19,677 nucleotides of DNA from an uncultured Elusimicrobia bacterium (GCA_947168325.1 CAMVLN010000010.1:1-19677), one strand, 5' to 3'. Shown: positions 1 through 8,107, counted from the stretch's first letter. Numbers and translations are program-made. The notes: generated from the letters alone by a model not told the origin.

Positions 1-998
1 TTAAAAGCATCTTCAATTGTATTTTCCATTTTTTTATTATCGCTCATTATCATAATACCGGTTTGTGCCATTTGCCCATTAATAAATTTTAAATTTCCAC
101 CTATCTGAATACCTTTGTGTAGTTCATAACCATATCCTATTGCAATTTCGGTAAAAGCACCTGCATCTACAAGAATCTGTGTTTTATTATCTTTATAACT
201 TCCACCTGATGTGGCATTATTTAATATTGTTGTAGCATTTGGAAGCTCGTTTGCAATTGTATCTGCCATTGCAGTTATCTGTTTGCTGTTAGAACCCATA
301 TCTACTGCCATATTAACAAGTGCATTTGCAAGTTGATTGGATGTATAAGTTTGTCCAAAAAGGGCATTCAAAGAATCCGTTAAATTATACCTATCTAAAA
401 TATTCTTTATTGTTGTTGCAGCTTCTTGATTTTCTGTTGATACAGTTGCTGTATTTGCACTCAATTGTATACCTGTCCCACTTTGCCCTAAATTGATATT
501 TTGTGTATCTACTATAGGTGTTATTCCTGCCAAAACATAAGAACGAACTGATATTACAAATTTTTTAATTTTTGTAGCAAACCCAGTATTTGCAGCAACT
601 ATAACACCACTATTATTTAAATTTAAATCTTTAAGTGCAGATAAAGTTTCAACTACTGATTTCATTTCATCTGCGGTTGCTTTACTGTTATTATTAATAA
701 CATTTTCAACTGCTTTATATTTATCTGTTAAATCTCTTATTTTATTTACTGCGGTAAGAAGTTTTTCTGTTGCTTCCAATTCCATATTTACATTTAACAT
801 AACATCACTCTTATGCATTTTTGTTTTTTTTGCCAAAAGAGCAGGATTATAATATTGCTGCGATGACCCAGTAGCTGCTGCAACACCAACACCACCCATC
901 GCCATAGCTCTTGCACCTACTGCCTGCCATTTTTCTGCATAAGATGTTTGTGAAACAAATAAAAATAATGCCAATGTACAAAAAATTATTTTTTTCAT
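1..998 (-). CDS. TraF-like/PorV-like outer-membrane protein, 3' end cut by window edge
   Basis: The reading frame starts with ATG at 998 on the minus strand and stays open for 332 codons to the left edge, so the C-terminus is missing. The N-terminus is a clear Sec signal peptide: MKK, a hydrophobic stretch, then a likely signal peptidase I site after SYA at residue 21. The mature protein begins EKWQAVGARAMAMGGVGVA and continues with a QYYNPALLA segment. That glycine-rich start followed by 'YNPA' is typical of the TraF_2/UPF0164/PorV-like group of exported beta-barrel proteins, often labelled 'conjugal transfer protein TraF'. The middle is rich in Asn, Thr and Ala and looks helical. No conjugation genes are nearby, so the conjugation label should not be taken literally. 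The likely location is the outer membrane; the function is unknown. The ribosome site is weak (AGAG about 8 bases upstream). Confidence 0.7.
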   Translation of the reverse strand, partial: MKKIIFCTLALFLFVSQTSYAEKWQAVGARAMAMGGVGVAAATGSSQQYYNPALLAKKTKMHKSDVMLNVNMELEATEKLLTAVNKIRDLTDKYKAVENVINNNSKATADEMKSVVETLSALKDLNLNNSGVIVAANTGFATKIKKFVISVRSYVLAGITPIVDTQNINLGQSGTGIQLSANTATVSTENQEAATTIKNILDRYNLTDSLNALFGQTYTSNQLANALVNMAVDMGSNSKQITAMADTIANELPNATTILNNATSGGSYKDNKTQILVDAGAFTEIAIGYGYELHKGIQIGGNLKFINGQMAQTGIMIMSDNKKMENTIEDAF

Positions 999-1299
999 TT
1001 TTTAACTCTTTTTTTAAAGTATATTAAATACAAATTTTTCTTTAATATTTTTTTGATAATTTAATTTTTATAAATAAACTGAAAATTTCTTATTTATTAA
1101 AAACCATCTAAACCACCTTTAGTTCACAATTAGTTTAATTCTATAAAAATAAAAAAATTTGATAAATATTTGCAAAATAAAAATATAAACAACAAACAAA
1201 TACTACTACTATCTTTAATAAGATTTTCTAAATCAAAAATTTACAAATTTATTTTAGCATATAACACAAATAGATATATACTAACATCTTATTACAAAA
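999..1299. other. AT-rich intergenic region
   Basis: This 301-base gap separates the pilin gene from the TraF-like gene, both on the minus strand. It is very AT-rich. I see no convincing gene, RNA or strong terminator in it. A TATACT hexamer on the minus strand about 20 bases before the TraF-like start could be a -10 element, but it has no good -35 partner. A small CTAAA/TTTAG inverted repeat lies near 1110-1125. The length of the gap suggests the TraF-like gene has its own promoter. Confidence 0.4.
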
Positions 1300-1704
1300 T
1301 TAATCATTTAAACCGTTATCTATCCACACAGCATTTGCTTTTCTTTCATCTATTAATGTTAACGAAATACCGGTTGCCCCACCACTACCACTGGTTGTAG
1401 CTGTAAACTTATCACCACCAATATCAACTTTAAACCCTGTAAAATATTTATTAGCTCTTGCATCAATGTCTAACTGTTCATCAAAATTTGTATTTATAAT
1501 TTTTTTATAACTATAAAACTCTGAAAAATAAACCTTTTGAGAAGATTGAATCATCTTCAACAAAGCCTTTCCTTCTGTTGCCATTGATTTTCTAGTGTAC
1601 CCTCTATAAATAGGAACTGCCACTACCGACAAAACACCAACGATAACAATAACGATAACTAGTTCAATAAGTGTAAAACCTTTTATTTTTTTATTATTTA
1701 ACAT
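1300..1704 (-). CDS. Type IV pilin-like protein (prepilin, class III signal peptide)
   Basis: This is a 134-residue prepilin. Residues 1-9 (MLNNKKIKG) form the short basic leader, and prepilin peptidase should cut after Gly9. The mature protein starts FTLIELVIVIVIVG, with Phe at +1 and the conserved Glu at +5, followed by the hydrophobic helix that anchors the subunit and packs the filament core. A predicted globular domain follows, with a Gly/Ser/Thr-rich loop near residues 105-115 and no obvious Cys pair. The frame is open further upstream to 1737, but the start at 1704 is preferred because AGGGAG lies 6 bases before it (1711-1716) and it gives a normal leader length. It could be a major pilin or a pseudopilin. 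No assembly genes (pilB, pilC, pilQ) are in the window. It follows two glycosyltransferase genes on the same strand. Confidence 0.9.
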   Translation of the reverse strand: MLNNKKIKGFTLIELVIVIVIVGVLSVVAVPIYRGYTRKSMATEGKALLKMIQSSQKVYFSEFYSYKKIINTNFDEQLDIDARANKYFTGFKVDIGGDKFTATTSGSGGATGISLTLIDERKANAVWIDNGLND

Positions 1705-1780
1705 ATTTTTCTCCCTAGCATTTAATTTTAACATCAAAATATACTGTGTTTTACATTAAACATTTAAATTTATACTAATA

Positions 1781-2482
1781 TTATTTATCAACAAATCTTA
1801 ACTTTATAACTTTATAAAGATATTTAAATAAAGTTGTTGGCTTTAGTTTAGATTTACCTGAAGCTCTCTCTAGAAAATCTATAGGATACTCTTTTATGTT
1901 TGCTTTTTGTTTATTTGTATAATAAAGCATTTCTGTAACTATAAAAGGGTCTTGGGCTTTTAATTTATCAATAAATTTTTCAACTACTTCTTTTTTAAAC
2001 ATTCTATATCCTGAAGTTGGATCTGCAATTTTTGCACCAACCATAAATTTTAAATATCTTCTTGCAAAACCACTAACTGCTTGCCTCAATAATCCTCTTT
2101 GTGTATCCGTGCCACCTTCTACAAATCTTGAACCTACAACAACATCACAAGTATTTATTGCTTCTCTAAAATATTTTATATATTTAGGGTTATGTGAACC
2201 ATCACCATCTAGCTCTACAATATAGTTAGCTCCATGTTTAATGCCCCATTTAAAAGCATCTATTCCAGCATACCCTCTGCCTTTTTTTTCTTTTCTTAAA
2301 AGAAGATGAATTTTAGGATTTTCTTTTGCTAACTCTTCTACAATTTTATATGTTCCATCAGGTGAAACATCGTCTGCAATTAAAACTTCTATATCTTTTA
2401 GTCCACAATTTAATATGTCATTAATAACTGTTTTAATATTTGTAGCTTCATTATATGTACATACAACTGCTAATGTATCCAT
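1781..2482 (-). CDS. GT2 glycosyltransferase, dolichyl/polyprenyl-phosphate mannosyltransferase-like
   Basis: A 233-residue GT-A fold enzyme close to the DPM1 type, which moves a sugar from a nucleotide donor to a polyprenyl phosphate carrier. Visible motifs are CTYNEA (residues 8-13), the nucleotide-binding IADDVSPDGT (35-44), the metal-binding DGDGSHNP (92-99, in place of the usual DADLSHPP), GSRF (117-120) and DPTSGYRMF (154-162). There is no C-terminal membrane region, so it resembles the single-domain soluble or peripheral DPM1 class rather than the two-helix GtrB class. The ribosome site AGGGG (2488-2492) overlaps the stop codon of the GT9 gene upstream, so the two are probably translationally coupled. 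The products may act in the same surface-glycan pathway. The exact sugar and acceptor cannot be read from sequence. Confidence 0.85.
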   Translation of the reverse strand: MDTLAVVCTYNEATNIKTVINDILNCGLKDIEVLIADDVSPDGTYKIVEELAKENPKIHLLLRKEKKGRGYAGIDAFKWGIKHGANYIVELDGDGSHNPKYIKYFREAINTCDVVVGSRFVEGGTDTQRGLLRQAVSGFARRYLKFMVGAKIADPTSGYRMFKKEVVEKFIDKLKAQDPFIVTEMLYYTNKQKANIKEYPIDFLERASGKSKLKPTTLFKYLYKVIKLRFVDK

Positions 2483-2490
2483 TTTATCCC

Positions 2491-3624
2491 CTAGTAAATA
2501 TATGTTTGTATTGCATCTAATACATTTTCAACAGAAATTTTGTCCATACATTTAACTTTTTTATTACAATCTACTTTATAGCAACAATTACAATTTAAAT
2601 ATACAATTTTTGTTCCTCTGTTATACATTTCTATTTCGTTAAACGATGTAGGACCAAAAATAGCAACCACTTTCTTGTTAAGTCCTAATGCCACATGCAT
2701 TGCCATTGTATCCCCACAAACAACTAAATCACACAAATTTACCATAGCAAAAAATTCTTTAACAGAATTATTTGTGCCTGTAGAATAAACGGACTTTATT
2801 TTTTGTTTAAGTATTAAATTTATTTCTTCTTCGTCATCTTTTCCACCCAACAAAAATATATTATATCCTTTAGCTGACAAAATTTTTATAAGTTTTATAT
2901 ATTTTTCTATTCTCCACTTTTTCATAACCCATCTTTTGCCTGCACCGGGATTTATTCCAATAATTTTTGAGTTATTTAATTTTAGTGAAGATATAAATGT
3001 TTTTGCTTTTATACTTGCTTGTTTTGGTATTTGAACTTGTATTTCATAATCGTTTCTTGTTAATTCTACAATTTTTGCAATCCAATATTGATAGGTTTGC
3101 TTATTTTCTTTTTTCAAACTGTCGTAAGCACTTGTAAGCAACCATTTTTGTGCAAAAGAATTTGAACCAACTATTTTTCTTGAATTATTAAGATAATATC
3201 CAACTTTTTTGTTTGCAAAAACTAACTTTGCAAAAGATAAACTCTCAAAAGATAAATCTAAATTTATAACTATATCGTATTTATGAGTTATTAAAAATTT
3301 GTAAACTTCGTTATCATTTGCAATAACATTATCTATATATTTATTACCTACCAGAACATCCATATTTTTCTTTTCTACTAACCAATCTATTGTAGAATTT
3401 TTATATTTTTCTTTTAACCCTTCCAATATAAATGTTGTTCTTAAAACATCACCCATTGCTCCTAACTTAATAATTAAAATTCTTATCTGTTTAGATTTTT
3501 TGTTAATAGAAATATACTTTTTACAATCACTACAAACAGCCCCTTTTTCCTTTTGATATATACAAGGTCTGTCTAAAGGAAAATTTATGCAATCTGAATA
3601 TAAACTATAATTTGTTTTTTTCAT
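2491..3624 (-). CDS. GT9 glycosyltransferase (heptosyltransferase-like) with Cys clusters at both ends
   Basis: A 377-residue member of glycosyltransferase family 9, the family of the LPS heptosyltransferases WaaC, WaaF and WaaQ. The core begins ILIIKLGAMGDVLRTT (about residues 49-64), the usual first strand and glycine loop of the acceptor domain. The donor domain has IGINPGAGKRW and CGDTMAMHVALGLNKKVVAIFGPTS in two parts. The N-terminus carries Cys12, Cys21, Cys31 and Cys34 (CINFPLDRPC then CSDC). The C-terminus carries Cys345, 347, 348, 353 and 359, so a structural metal site or disulfides seem likely. The frame continues open to a TTG at 3738, but that extension reads as low-complexity F/Y/I/K translation of AT-rich DNA, so ATG 3624 is preferred. 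No strong Shine-Dalgarno precedes it. The gene is divergent from argB. Confidence 0.85.
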   Translation of the reverse strand: MKKTNYSLYSDCINFPLDRPCIYQKEKGAVCSDCKKYISINKKSKQIRILIIKLGAMGDVLRTTFILEGLKEKYKNSTIDWLVEKKNMDVLVGNKYIDNVIANDNEVYKFLITHKYDIVINLDLSFESLSFAKLVFANKKVGYYLNNSRKIVGSNSFAQKWLLTSAYDSLKKENKQTYQYWIAKIVELTRNDYEIQVQIPKQASIKAKTFISSLKLNNSKIIGINPGAGKRWVMKKWRIEKYIKLIKILSAKGYNIFLLGGKDDEEEINLILKQKIKSVYSTGTNNSVKEFFAMVNLCDLVVCGDTMAMHVALGLNKKVVAIFGPTSFNEIEMYNRGTKIVYLNCNCCYKVDCNKKVKCMDKISVENVLDAIQTYIY

Positions 3625-3676
3625 AGATAATGATTTTACAAAATTTATGCAATAAACAAAATATTTTATATATATT

Positions 3677-3706
3677 TTGACATAATAAATATAAAAATGA
3701 TATTTT
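3677..3706 (+). promoter_or_regulatory. Sigma-70-type promoter for argB operon
   Basis: A perfect -35 TTGACA at 3677-3682 is followed after 18 bases by TATTTT at 3701-3706. This predicts a transcript starting near 3713, with a leader of about 50 bases before the argB ATG. The divergent GT9 gene starts 53 bases to the left, so its own promoter must overlap this one. Confidence 0.55.
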
Positions 3707-3762
3707 CTAATAAAAAAACAAAGTAAATAATAAAACAATAACTATATTTTGTCGGAGAAAAA

Positions 3763-4515
3763 ATGAAAAATATTACAGTAATAAAGTTTGGCGGAAGTTT
3801 AACAAAGAATAAAGAAGCACAAAAAAAATTTATACAAGAATTAGCACAAATATCACAAAAACAAAAAATTGTTCTTGTTCATGGTGGTGGACCTGAAATA
3901 AATAAATTTTTAAATAGATTAAATATAGAATCAAAGTTTGTTAATGGTTTAAGATATACAGATGAACAAACTTTAGAAGTTGTGGAAATGGTTTTAAGTG
4001 GTAAAGTAAACAAAATGCTTACAGCAGAACTAATTGCTTGTGGAATAAAAGCTGTAGGTATTTCTGCAAAGGATGGTTCTATAGCAGTTTGTGATGTAAA
4101 AAAAGAGTTAGGTTTTGTTGGCGAACCTACAAAAATAAATATAAGTTTGATAGAAAATTTAATTAATGGCGGTTTTTTCCCTGTCATATCTTCCGTTGGT
4201 ATAGATAAAACAGCTCATGCACTAAATATTAATGCTGATACTCTTGCAACAAACATTGCAATAGAATTTAAAGCAGATAAACTTATTTTTTTAACCGATG
4301 TTGCAGGTGTTTTAGATAAAAACAAAAATACAATTAAAGAAATAAAAATAACTGAAGTTGATGACCTTATAAAATCAGAAATTATCACAGGTGGAATGAT
4401 ACCTAAAATAAATAGCTGTAAGCAAGCAGTTTTAAAAGGAGTAAAAGAAGTTTATATCATTGATGGTGTTAGCGGAATTAAGCAATTTAATGGCACAGTT
4501 ATAAAAAAACAATAA
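3763..4515 (+). CDS. argB: Acetylglutamate kinase
   Basis: Phosphorylates N-acetyl-L-glutamate with ATP in the second step of arginine biosynthesis, in the cytoplasm. The 250-residue protein is an amino-acid-kinase fold. Visible motifs are KFGGSL (8-13, Lys8 binds phosphate), VHGGGPEI (39-46), NGLRYTD (61-67, the substrate-binding Arg64), LNINADT (154-160, catalytic Asp159) and TGGMIPKI (209-216, Lys215). Strand 1 starts at residue 4, so the N-terminal helix found in arginine-feedback-inhibited hexameric enzymes is absent. By family knowledge this predicts an arginine-insensitive, E. coli-like dimer. A GGAG ribosome site lies 5 bases before the ATG. No other arg genes are in the window. LysZ-type enzymes of LysW-dependent lysine synthesis are related, but nothing LysW-like is seen nearby. 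Confidence 0.92.
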   Translation: MKNITVIKFGGSLTKNKEAQKKFIQELAQISQKQKIVLVHGGGPEINKFLNRLNIESKFVNGLRYTDEQTLEVVEMVLSGKVNKMLTAELIACGIKAVGISAKDGSIAVCDVKKELGFVGEPTKINISLIENLINGGFFPVISSVGIDKTAHALNINADTLATNIAIEFKADKLIFLTDVAGVLDKNKNTIKEIKITEVDDLIKSEIITGGMIPKINSCKQAVLKGVKEVYIIDGVSGIKQFNGTVIKKQ

Positions 4516-4527
4516 AAATGATATAAT
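4499..4527 (+). promoter_or_regulatory. Possible promoter for PHP-TPR-GH57 genes
   Basis: A consensus TATAAT at 4522-4527 lies 48 bases before the PHP gene start. The best -35 at 17-base spacing is TTATAA (4499-4504), which matches poorly. The gap of 59 bases is the largest inside this gene group, so an internal promoter is plausible but unproven. Confidence 0.3.
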
Positions 4528-4574
4528 TTTGAAGTTATTAAATAAAGTAAAGAAAAAAAGAATTTAAATAAAAA

Positions 4575-5222
4575 ATGATAGATTTACATACACATACATT
4601 ATTTTCAGATGGTGTTTTGTTGCCTAGCGAACTTGTATATAGGGCAAAATTTAATGGGTATAAAGCAATAGCTCTTACAGACCATGTTGACTATTCTACT
4701 TACGACTATGTTATACCAAGAATAATAGAAGTATCAAAAATATTGCAAGATAATTATGAAATTAATGTCTTTGCAGGGGTAGAAATAACTTATGTTCCAC
4801 CTAAACTTATAAAAGATATGGTTGGAAAGTGTAAAAATTTAGGAGCAAAGATTATTATTGTTCACGGGGAAACTGTTGCAGAAACTGTTCCACCTCAAAC
4901 AAATCATTATGCTATTCAAGCCGGTATTGATATTTTAGCTCATCCTGGACATATAACAAAAGAAGATGTTTTGCTTGCAAAAGAAAATAATGTTTGTTTA
5001 GAAATTACTACAAGGGCAGGTCATAATGCTACAAATAAAGAAGTTGCTATGTGTGCTTTAGAATGTGGTGCTAAACTTGTTTTAAATACCGATTCACATG
5101 AACCACAAAATTTGCTAGATAAAATAAAAATAGAAAATACTCTTAAACAATCAGGATTAAATTTAGATTATTTCAATATTATGCAACAAAATTCTTATAC
5201 TATTGTTGCTTCAAAAAAGTAG
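4575..5222 (+). CDS. PHP-domain metal-dependent phosphoesterase (histidinol-phosphatase-like)
   Basis: A 215-residue PHP protein, a small TIM-barrel-like hydrolase with a multi-metal centre. All metal-ligand motifs are present: DLHTHTLFSDG (3-13, His5, His7, Asp12), LTDH (34-37, Asp36, His37), GVEI (68-71, Glu70), VHGET (96-100, His97), LAHPGH (121-126, His123) and NTDSHEP (171-177, Asp173, His175). The family includes histidinol phosphatase (HisK), nucleoside 3',5'-bisphosphate phosphatases and stand-alone domains of DNA polymerases; the substrate here cannot be fixed. The protein is compact and closer in length to stand-alone PHP phosphatases than to classical HisK (about 260-270). It lies between argB and a TPR gene and has no strong ribosome site. 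Confidence 0.85.
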   Translation: MIDLHTHTLFSDGVLLPSELVYRAKFNGYKAIALTDHVDYSTYDYVIPRIIEVSKILQDNYEINVFAGVEITYVPPKLIKDMVGKCKNLGAKIIIVHGETVAETVPPQTNHYAIQAGIDILAHPGHITKEDVLLAKENNVCLEITTRAGHNATNKEVAMCALECGAKLVLNTDSHEPQNLLDKIKIENTLKQSGLNLDYFNIMQQNSYTIVASKK

Positions 5223-5231
5223 AGGAATAAA

Positions 5232-5846
5232 ATGAATAAAAAATCAAAAAGCATTAAATTAATTAATTGGATAAAAGAAAATAGAAAATCTTTTTTTTCA
5301 GTACTAGTAACAGTTTTAGTGATAGTAGCCTTAGTAATTTTTGTTTATGCTAGAATTCAGGTAATAAATTCTGCAGCTAGTGATAAATTAGATATGGCTA
5401 CAAAAATTATATCACAAGGAGATATGAAAAAAGGTTTAGAAGCTATAGATGATGTAATTAATACTTATAAAAATTCTCCATCAGCATATAGAGCAATGAT
5501 AATGAAAGCAAGTTATTTTATAAATGAAAAAAGATATGAAGAAGCAGAACAAATTTTAAAATTTTATATTGCAAATGCAAAACCTAAAATAGTAAGACCT
5601 CTGGGGTATCCTTTGCTTGTTACTGTTTATGACGACAGCAACAATATAGAACAAGCAATTTCAACTTCACAAGAATTTTTGGCAAAATATAGCGATAGTT
5701 ATTTAGCTCCTTATGTAATGGAAAATATGGCAAGATTATATGAATTGTCTAGTAAACAAGAAGAAGCAAACAAAGTTTATAAAGATATTGTTGATAAATT
5801 TCCCCAAACTGTATATGCAAACAGAGCAAGCAAAAAATTGAAATGA
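5232..5846 (+). CDS. Membrane-anchored TPR protein (YfgM/TPR_21-like)
   Basis: A 204-residue protein with a basic N-terminus (MNKKSKSIKLINWIKENRK), one transmembrane segment at about residues 20-41 (SFFSVLVTVLVIVALVIFVY) and a helical tetratricopeptide domain on the outer side of the membrane. Repeat-like units are visible around AYRAMIMKASYFINEKRYEEA and its downstream counterpart APYVMENMARLYELSSKQEEA. This layout is that of the YfgM/TPR_21 family, whose E. coli member is an ancillary partner of the SecYEG translocon and periplasmic chaperones. That link is family knowledge, not shown here. An AGAGGA ribosome site precedes the start, the gap to the PHP gene is 9 bases and the gap to GH57 is 16, so co-translation is likely. 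It could equally be a generic TPR scaffold. Confidence 0.7.
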   Translation: MNKKSKSIKLINWIKENRKSFFSVLVTVLVIVALVIFVYARIQVINSAASDKLDMATKIISQGDMKKGLEAIDDVINTYKNSPSAYRAMIMKASYFINEKRYEEAEQILKFYIANAKPKIVRPLGYPLLVTVYDDSNNIEQAISTSQEFLAKYSDSYLAPYVMENMARLYELSSKQEEANKVYKDIVDKFPQTVYANRASKKLK

Positions 5847-5862
5847 CCGATAGGGGTTTTTA

Positions 5863-8043
5863 ATGAAGAAAGTTTATTTAGCTTTTTTATGGCATCAGCA
5901 TCAACCGATGTATAAAAATCCATTAGATAATGTTTATGAATTGCCATGGGTAAGGCTCCATGCAACTAAAGACTATTATGATATGGTTGCAATTTTAGAT
6001 AATTATCCGAAAGTAAAATTAAATATAAACCTTGTTCCTTCATTGTTAGTGCAGTTGGACGAATATTCTAAAGGTATAGCAAAAGATAAATTTTTAGATT
6101 TAACTTTAAAGCCAGCAACTGATTTATCAGAAAGTGATAAAATTTCTATCTTAAAGAATTTCTTTATGGCAAATTGGGAAACGATGATATATCCTTATAA
6201 CAGATATACCCAACTACTAGAAAAAAGAGGCAAGCAAGCAAGTGAAACAGATATTAGAGGAATATTAAATTACTTTAAAATTGAAGATTTTAGAGATTTG
6301 CAGGTATGGTTTAATTTGTGTTGGTTTGACCCTTATTGGAGAAACCATGACGAATTTATAAATTCTCTTTATATTAAGGGTAGAGATTTTACAGAAGAAG
6401 AAAAACAAAAACTTATAGATAAACAGTTATCAATTTGTGGAATGATTGTAGCAAAACATAAAGAAGCACAAGATAGAGGACAAATAGAAGTTTCTATAAC
6501 ACCTTTTTATCATCCTATAATGCCGTTGTTATGTGATACTAACAATGCTTTAGAAGCAACACCAAATATAGTTCTACCTCAAAAAAGATTTTCTCATAAA
6601 GAAGATGCCTTATGGCATGTTCAAGCTGCTATAAATTATTATGAAAAACTGTTTGGAAAAAAACCAACAGGAATGTGGCCATCAGAGGGTTCTGTATGTG
6701 ATGAAGTTGTAAAAATTGTTTCAGATAATGGAATAAAATGGATAGCAACTGATGAGGCAATATTAAATGGTAGTTATAAAAAAGCTTGTGAAAACAGAAA
6801 ATGTTTGTTTAGGCCATATAATGTTAATGTGGAAGGTAAACAAGTAAATATGATTTTTAGAGATCATGGTCTATCTGATGCAATAGGTTTTGTTTATTCA
6901 AAATGGAATGCAGATGATGCAGTTAGAAACTTTATAACAAATGTAAAAAATATAGGAAATTTTGCAAAAGACGAATATGAAACACCTTTAGTTTCTGTAA
7001 TTTTAGATGGAGAAAATTGTTGGGAATATTATAAAAATGATGGGTGGGACTTTTTATCTAAATTATATGAAACATTAAATAACGATGAGGAAATAGAAAC
7101 TGTTACTTTAACAGATTATTTAAATAAGTTTCCCCCTAAAGATACCTTAACACATATAATGGCAGGTTCTTGGATCAATGGAAATTTTGGTATATGGATA
7201 GGGCACAATGAAGATAACACTTCATGGACTTATGTAGGACAAACAAGAGATTTTATAGTTGATTATACGAAACAACATCCTGAATTTATTGGCAGTGATT
7301 TAGAAAAAAAAGTTTGGCAAATTTTGTATGCAGCACAAGGCTCTGATTGGAATTGGTGGTATGGAGACGACCATTCTTCAGAAAATGATATTATGTTTGA
7401 TTTCCTTTTTAGAAGGCATTTAATAGCAATATATGCACTGTTAGAACAGCCAGTTCCAGATTATTTGTATACAGCAATAAAAGGGCAACAAAAAAAAGTT
7501 AGTGTAGAAAAAGCTAATTTTACAAAACCAACAGCATTAATTTCACCAATTATAGATGGTGAAATTTCAAATTCTTCTGAATGGGAAAAATCTGGTTGTT
7601 ATATTACAGGTCATAGTGGTGGTTCTATGCATCAGGTATCTAGCACTATAAAATCTTTTAACTATGGTTTTGATTTAAATAATATATATTTAGCATTAAA
7701 TTTAAATATTGAAAAAAATTCTAATGAGCTAGAAAAATTTAATTTTAATATTAATTTTGTTAGCCCTATTAAATGTAGTGTTTGTGCTAAATTTGATATT
7801 TTATGCAATGTAAGAGAGTTTTTTGTTTATTATAATGATACAAATGAAAAAAATTCGTTATCTTTAGAAAATATAAAAATGAAATCTATAATAGAGTTAA
7901 AAATTCCTATTAATATTTTAAAACTACCTGAAAACTATGAAAATATAGAATTTACAGTTAGTGCCAATAGAGATAATATGGAAGTAGAAAAATGGCCTTA
8001 TAATTCTGTAGCTGTTATACAAAACCCTACAAAAAAATCTTAA
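5863..8043 (+). CDS. Glycoside hydrolase family 57 (alpha-amylase/amylopullulanase clade)
   Basis: A 726-residue retaining alpha-glucan-active enzyme. The five GH57 regions can be followed: WHQHQP (10-15), GQIEVSITPFYHPIMPLL (206-223), GMWPSEGSV (270-278, Glu275 as nucleophile), LDGENCWEYY (381-390, Asp382 as acid/base) and DWNWWYGDDHSS (495-506). The spacing and the WPSEGS/WWYGDDH wording match the amylopullulanase-like clade better than branching enzymes or 4-alpha-glucanotransferases. Residues from about 550 to the end form a separate beta-rich domain with IIDGEISNSSEW and GGSMHQ, probably carbohydrate-binding or structural. There is no signal peptide, so it should act in the cytoplasm, on stored glycogen or imported maltodextrins. 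AGGGG lies 6 bases before the ATG. The exact linkage specificity cannot be assigned. Confidence 0.88.
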   Translation: MKKVYLAFLWHQHQPMYKNPLDNVYELPWVRLHATKDYYDMVAILDNYPKVKLNINLVPSLLVQLDEYSKGIAKDKFLDLTLKPATDLSESDKISILKNFFMANWETMIYPYNRYTQLLEKRGKQASETDIRGILNYFKIEDFRDLQVWFNLCWFDPYWRNHDEFINSLYIKGRDFTEEEKQKLIDKQLSICGMIVAKHKEAQDRGQIEVSITPFYHPIMPLLCDTNNALEATPNIVLPQKRFSHKEDALWHVQAAINYYEKLFGKKPTGMWPSEGSVCDEVVKIVSDNGIKWIATDEAILNGSYKKACENRKCLFRPYNVNVEGKQVNMIFRDHGLSDAIGFVYSKWNADDAVRNFITNVKNIGNFAKDEYETPLVSVILDGENCWEYYKNDGWDFLSKLYETLNNDEEIETVTLTDYLNKFPPKDTLTHIMAGSWINGNFGIWIGHNEDNTSWTYVGQTRDFIVDYTKQHPEFIGSDLEKKVWQILYAAQGSDWNWWYGDDHSSENDIMFDFLFRRHLIAIYALLEQPVPDYLYTAIKGQQKKVSVEKANFTKPTALISPIIDGEISNSSEWEKSGCYITGHSGGSMHQVSSTIKSFNYGFDLNNIYLALNLNIEKNSNELEKFNFNINFVSPIKCSVCAKFDILCNVREFFVYYNDTNEKNSLSLENIKMKSIIELKIPINILKLPENYENIEFTVSANRDNMEVEKWPYNSVAVIQNPTKKS

Positions 8044-8092
8044 TATACTTTAATTGTAAACTATATAAACAAACAATTTTATAAGCTATACA

Positions 8093-8107
8093 TTGTTTAA
8101 TAAACAA
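8093..8107. repeat. 15-base perfect inverted repeat upstream of mod
   Basis: TTGTTTA and TAAACAA flank a single A, 45 bases before the mod start codon, inside the 109-base gap that opens the restriction-modification island. It could be a dimeric regulator site or a chance AT-rich palindrome. It has no T-tract after it, so it is not a convincing terminator for the GH57 gene. Confidence 0.3.

Noticed and set aside
1170..1400. 76-codon plus-strand open frame
   Set aside because: It is the antisense of the pilin gene end plus AT-rich spacer, has no ribosome site and resembles no protein.
3625..3738. N-terminal extension of the GT9 protein from a TTG codon
   Set aside because: The added residues are low-complexity F/Y/I/K translation of AT-rich DNA, and the family N-terminus with its Cys motif begins soon after ATG 3624.
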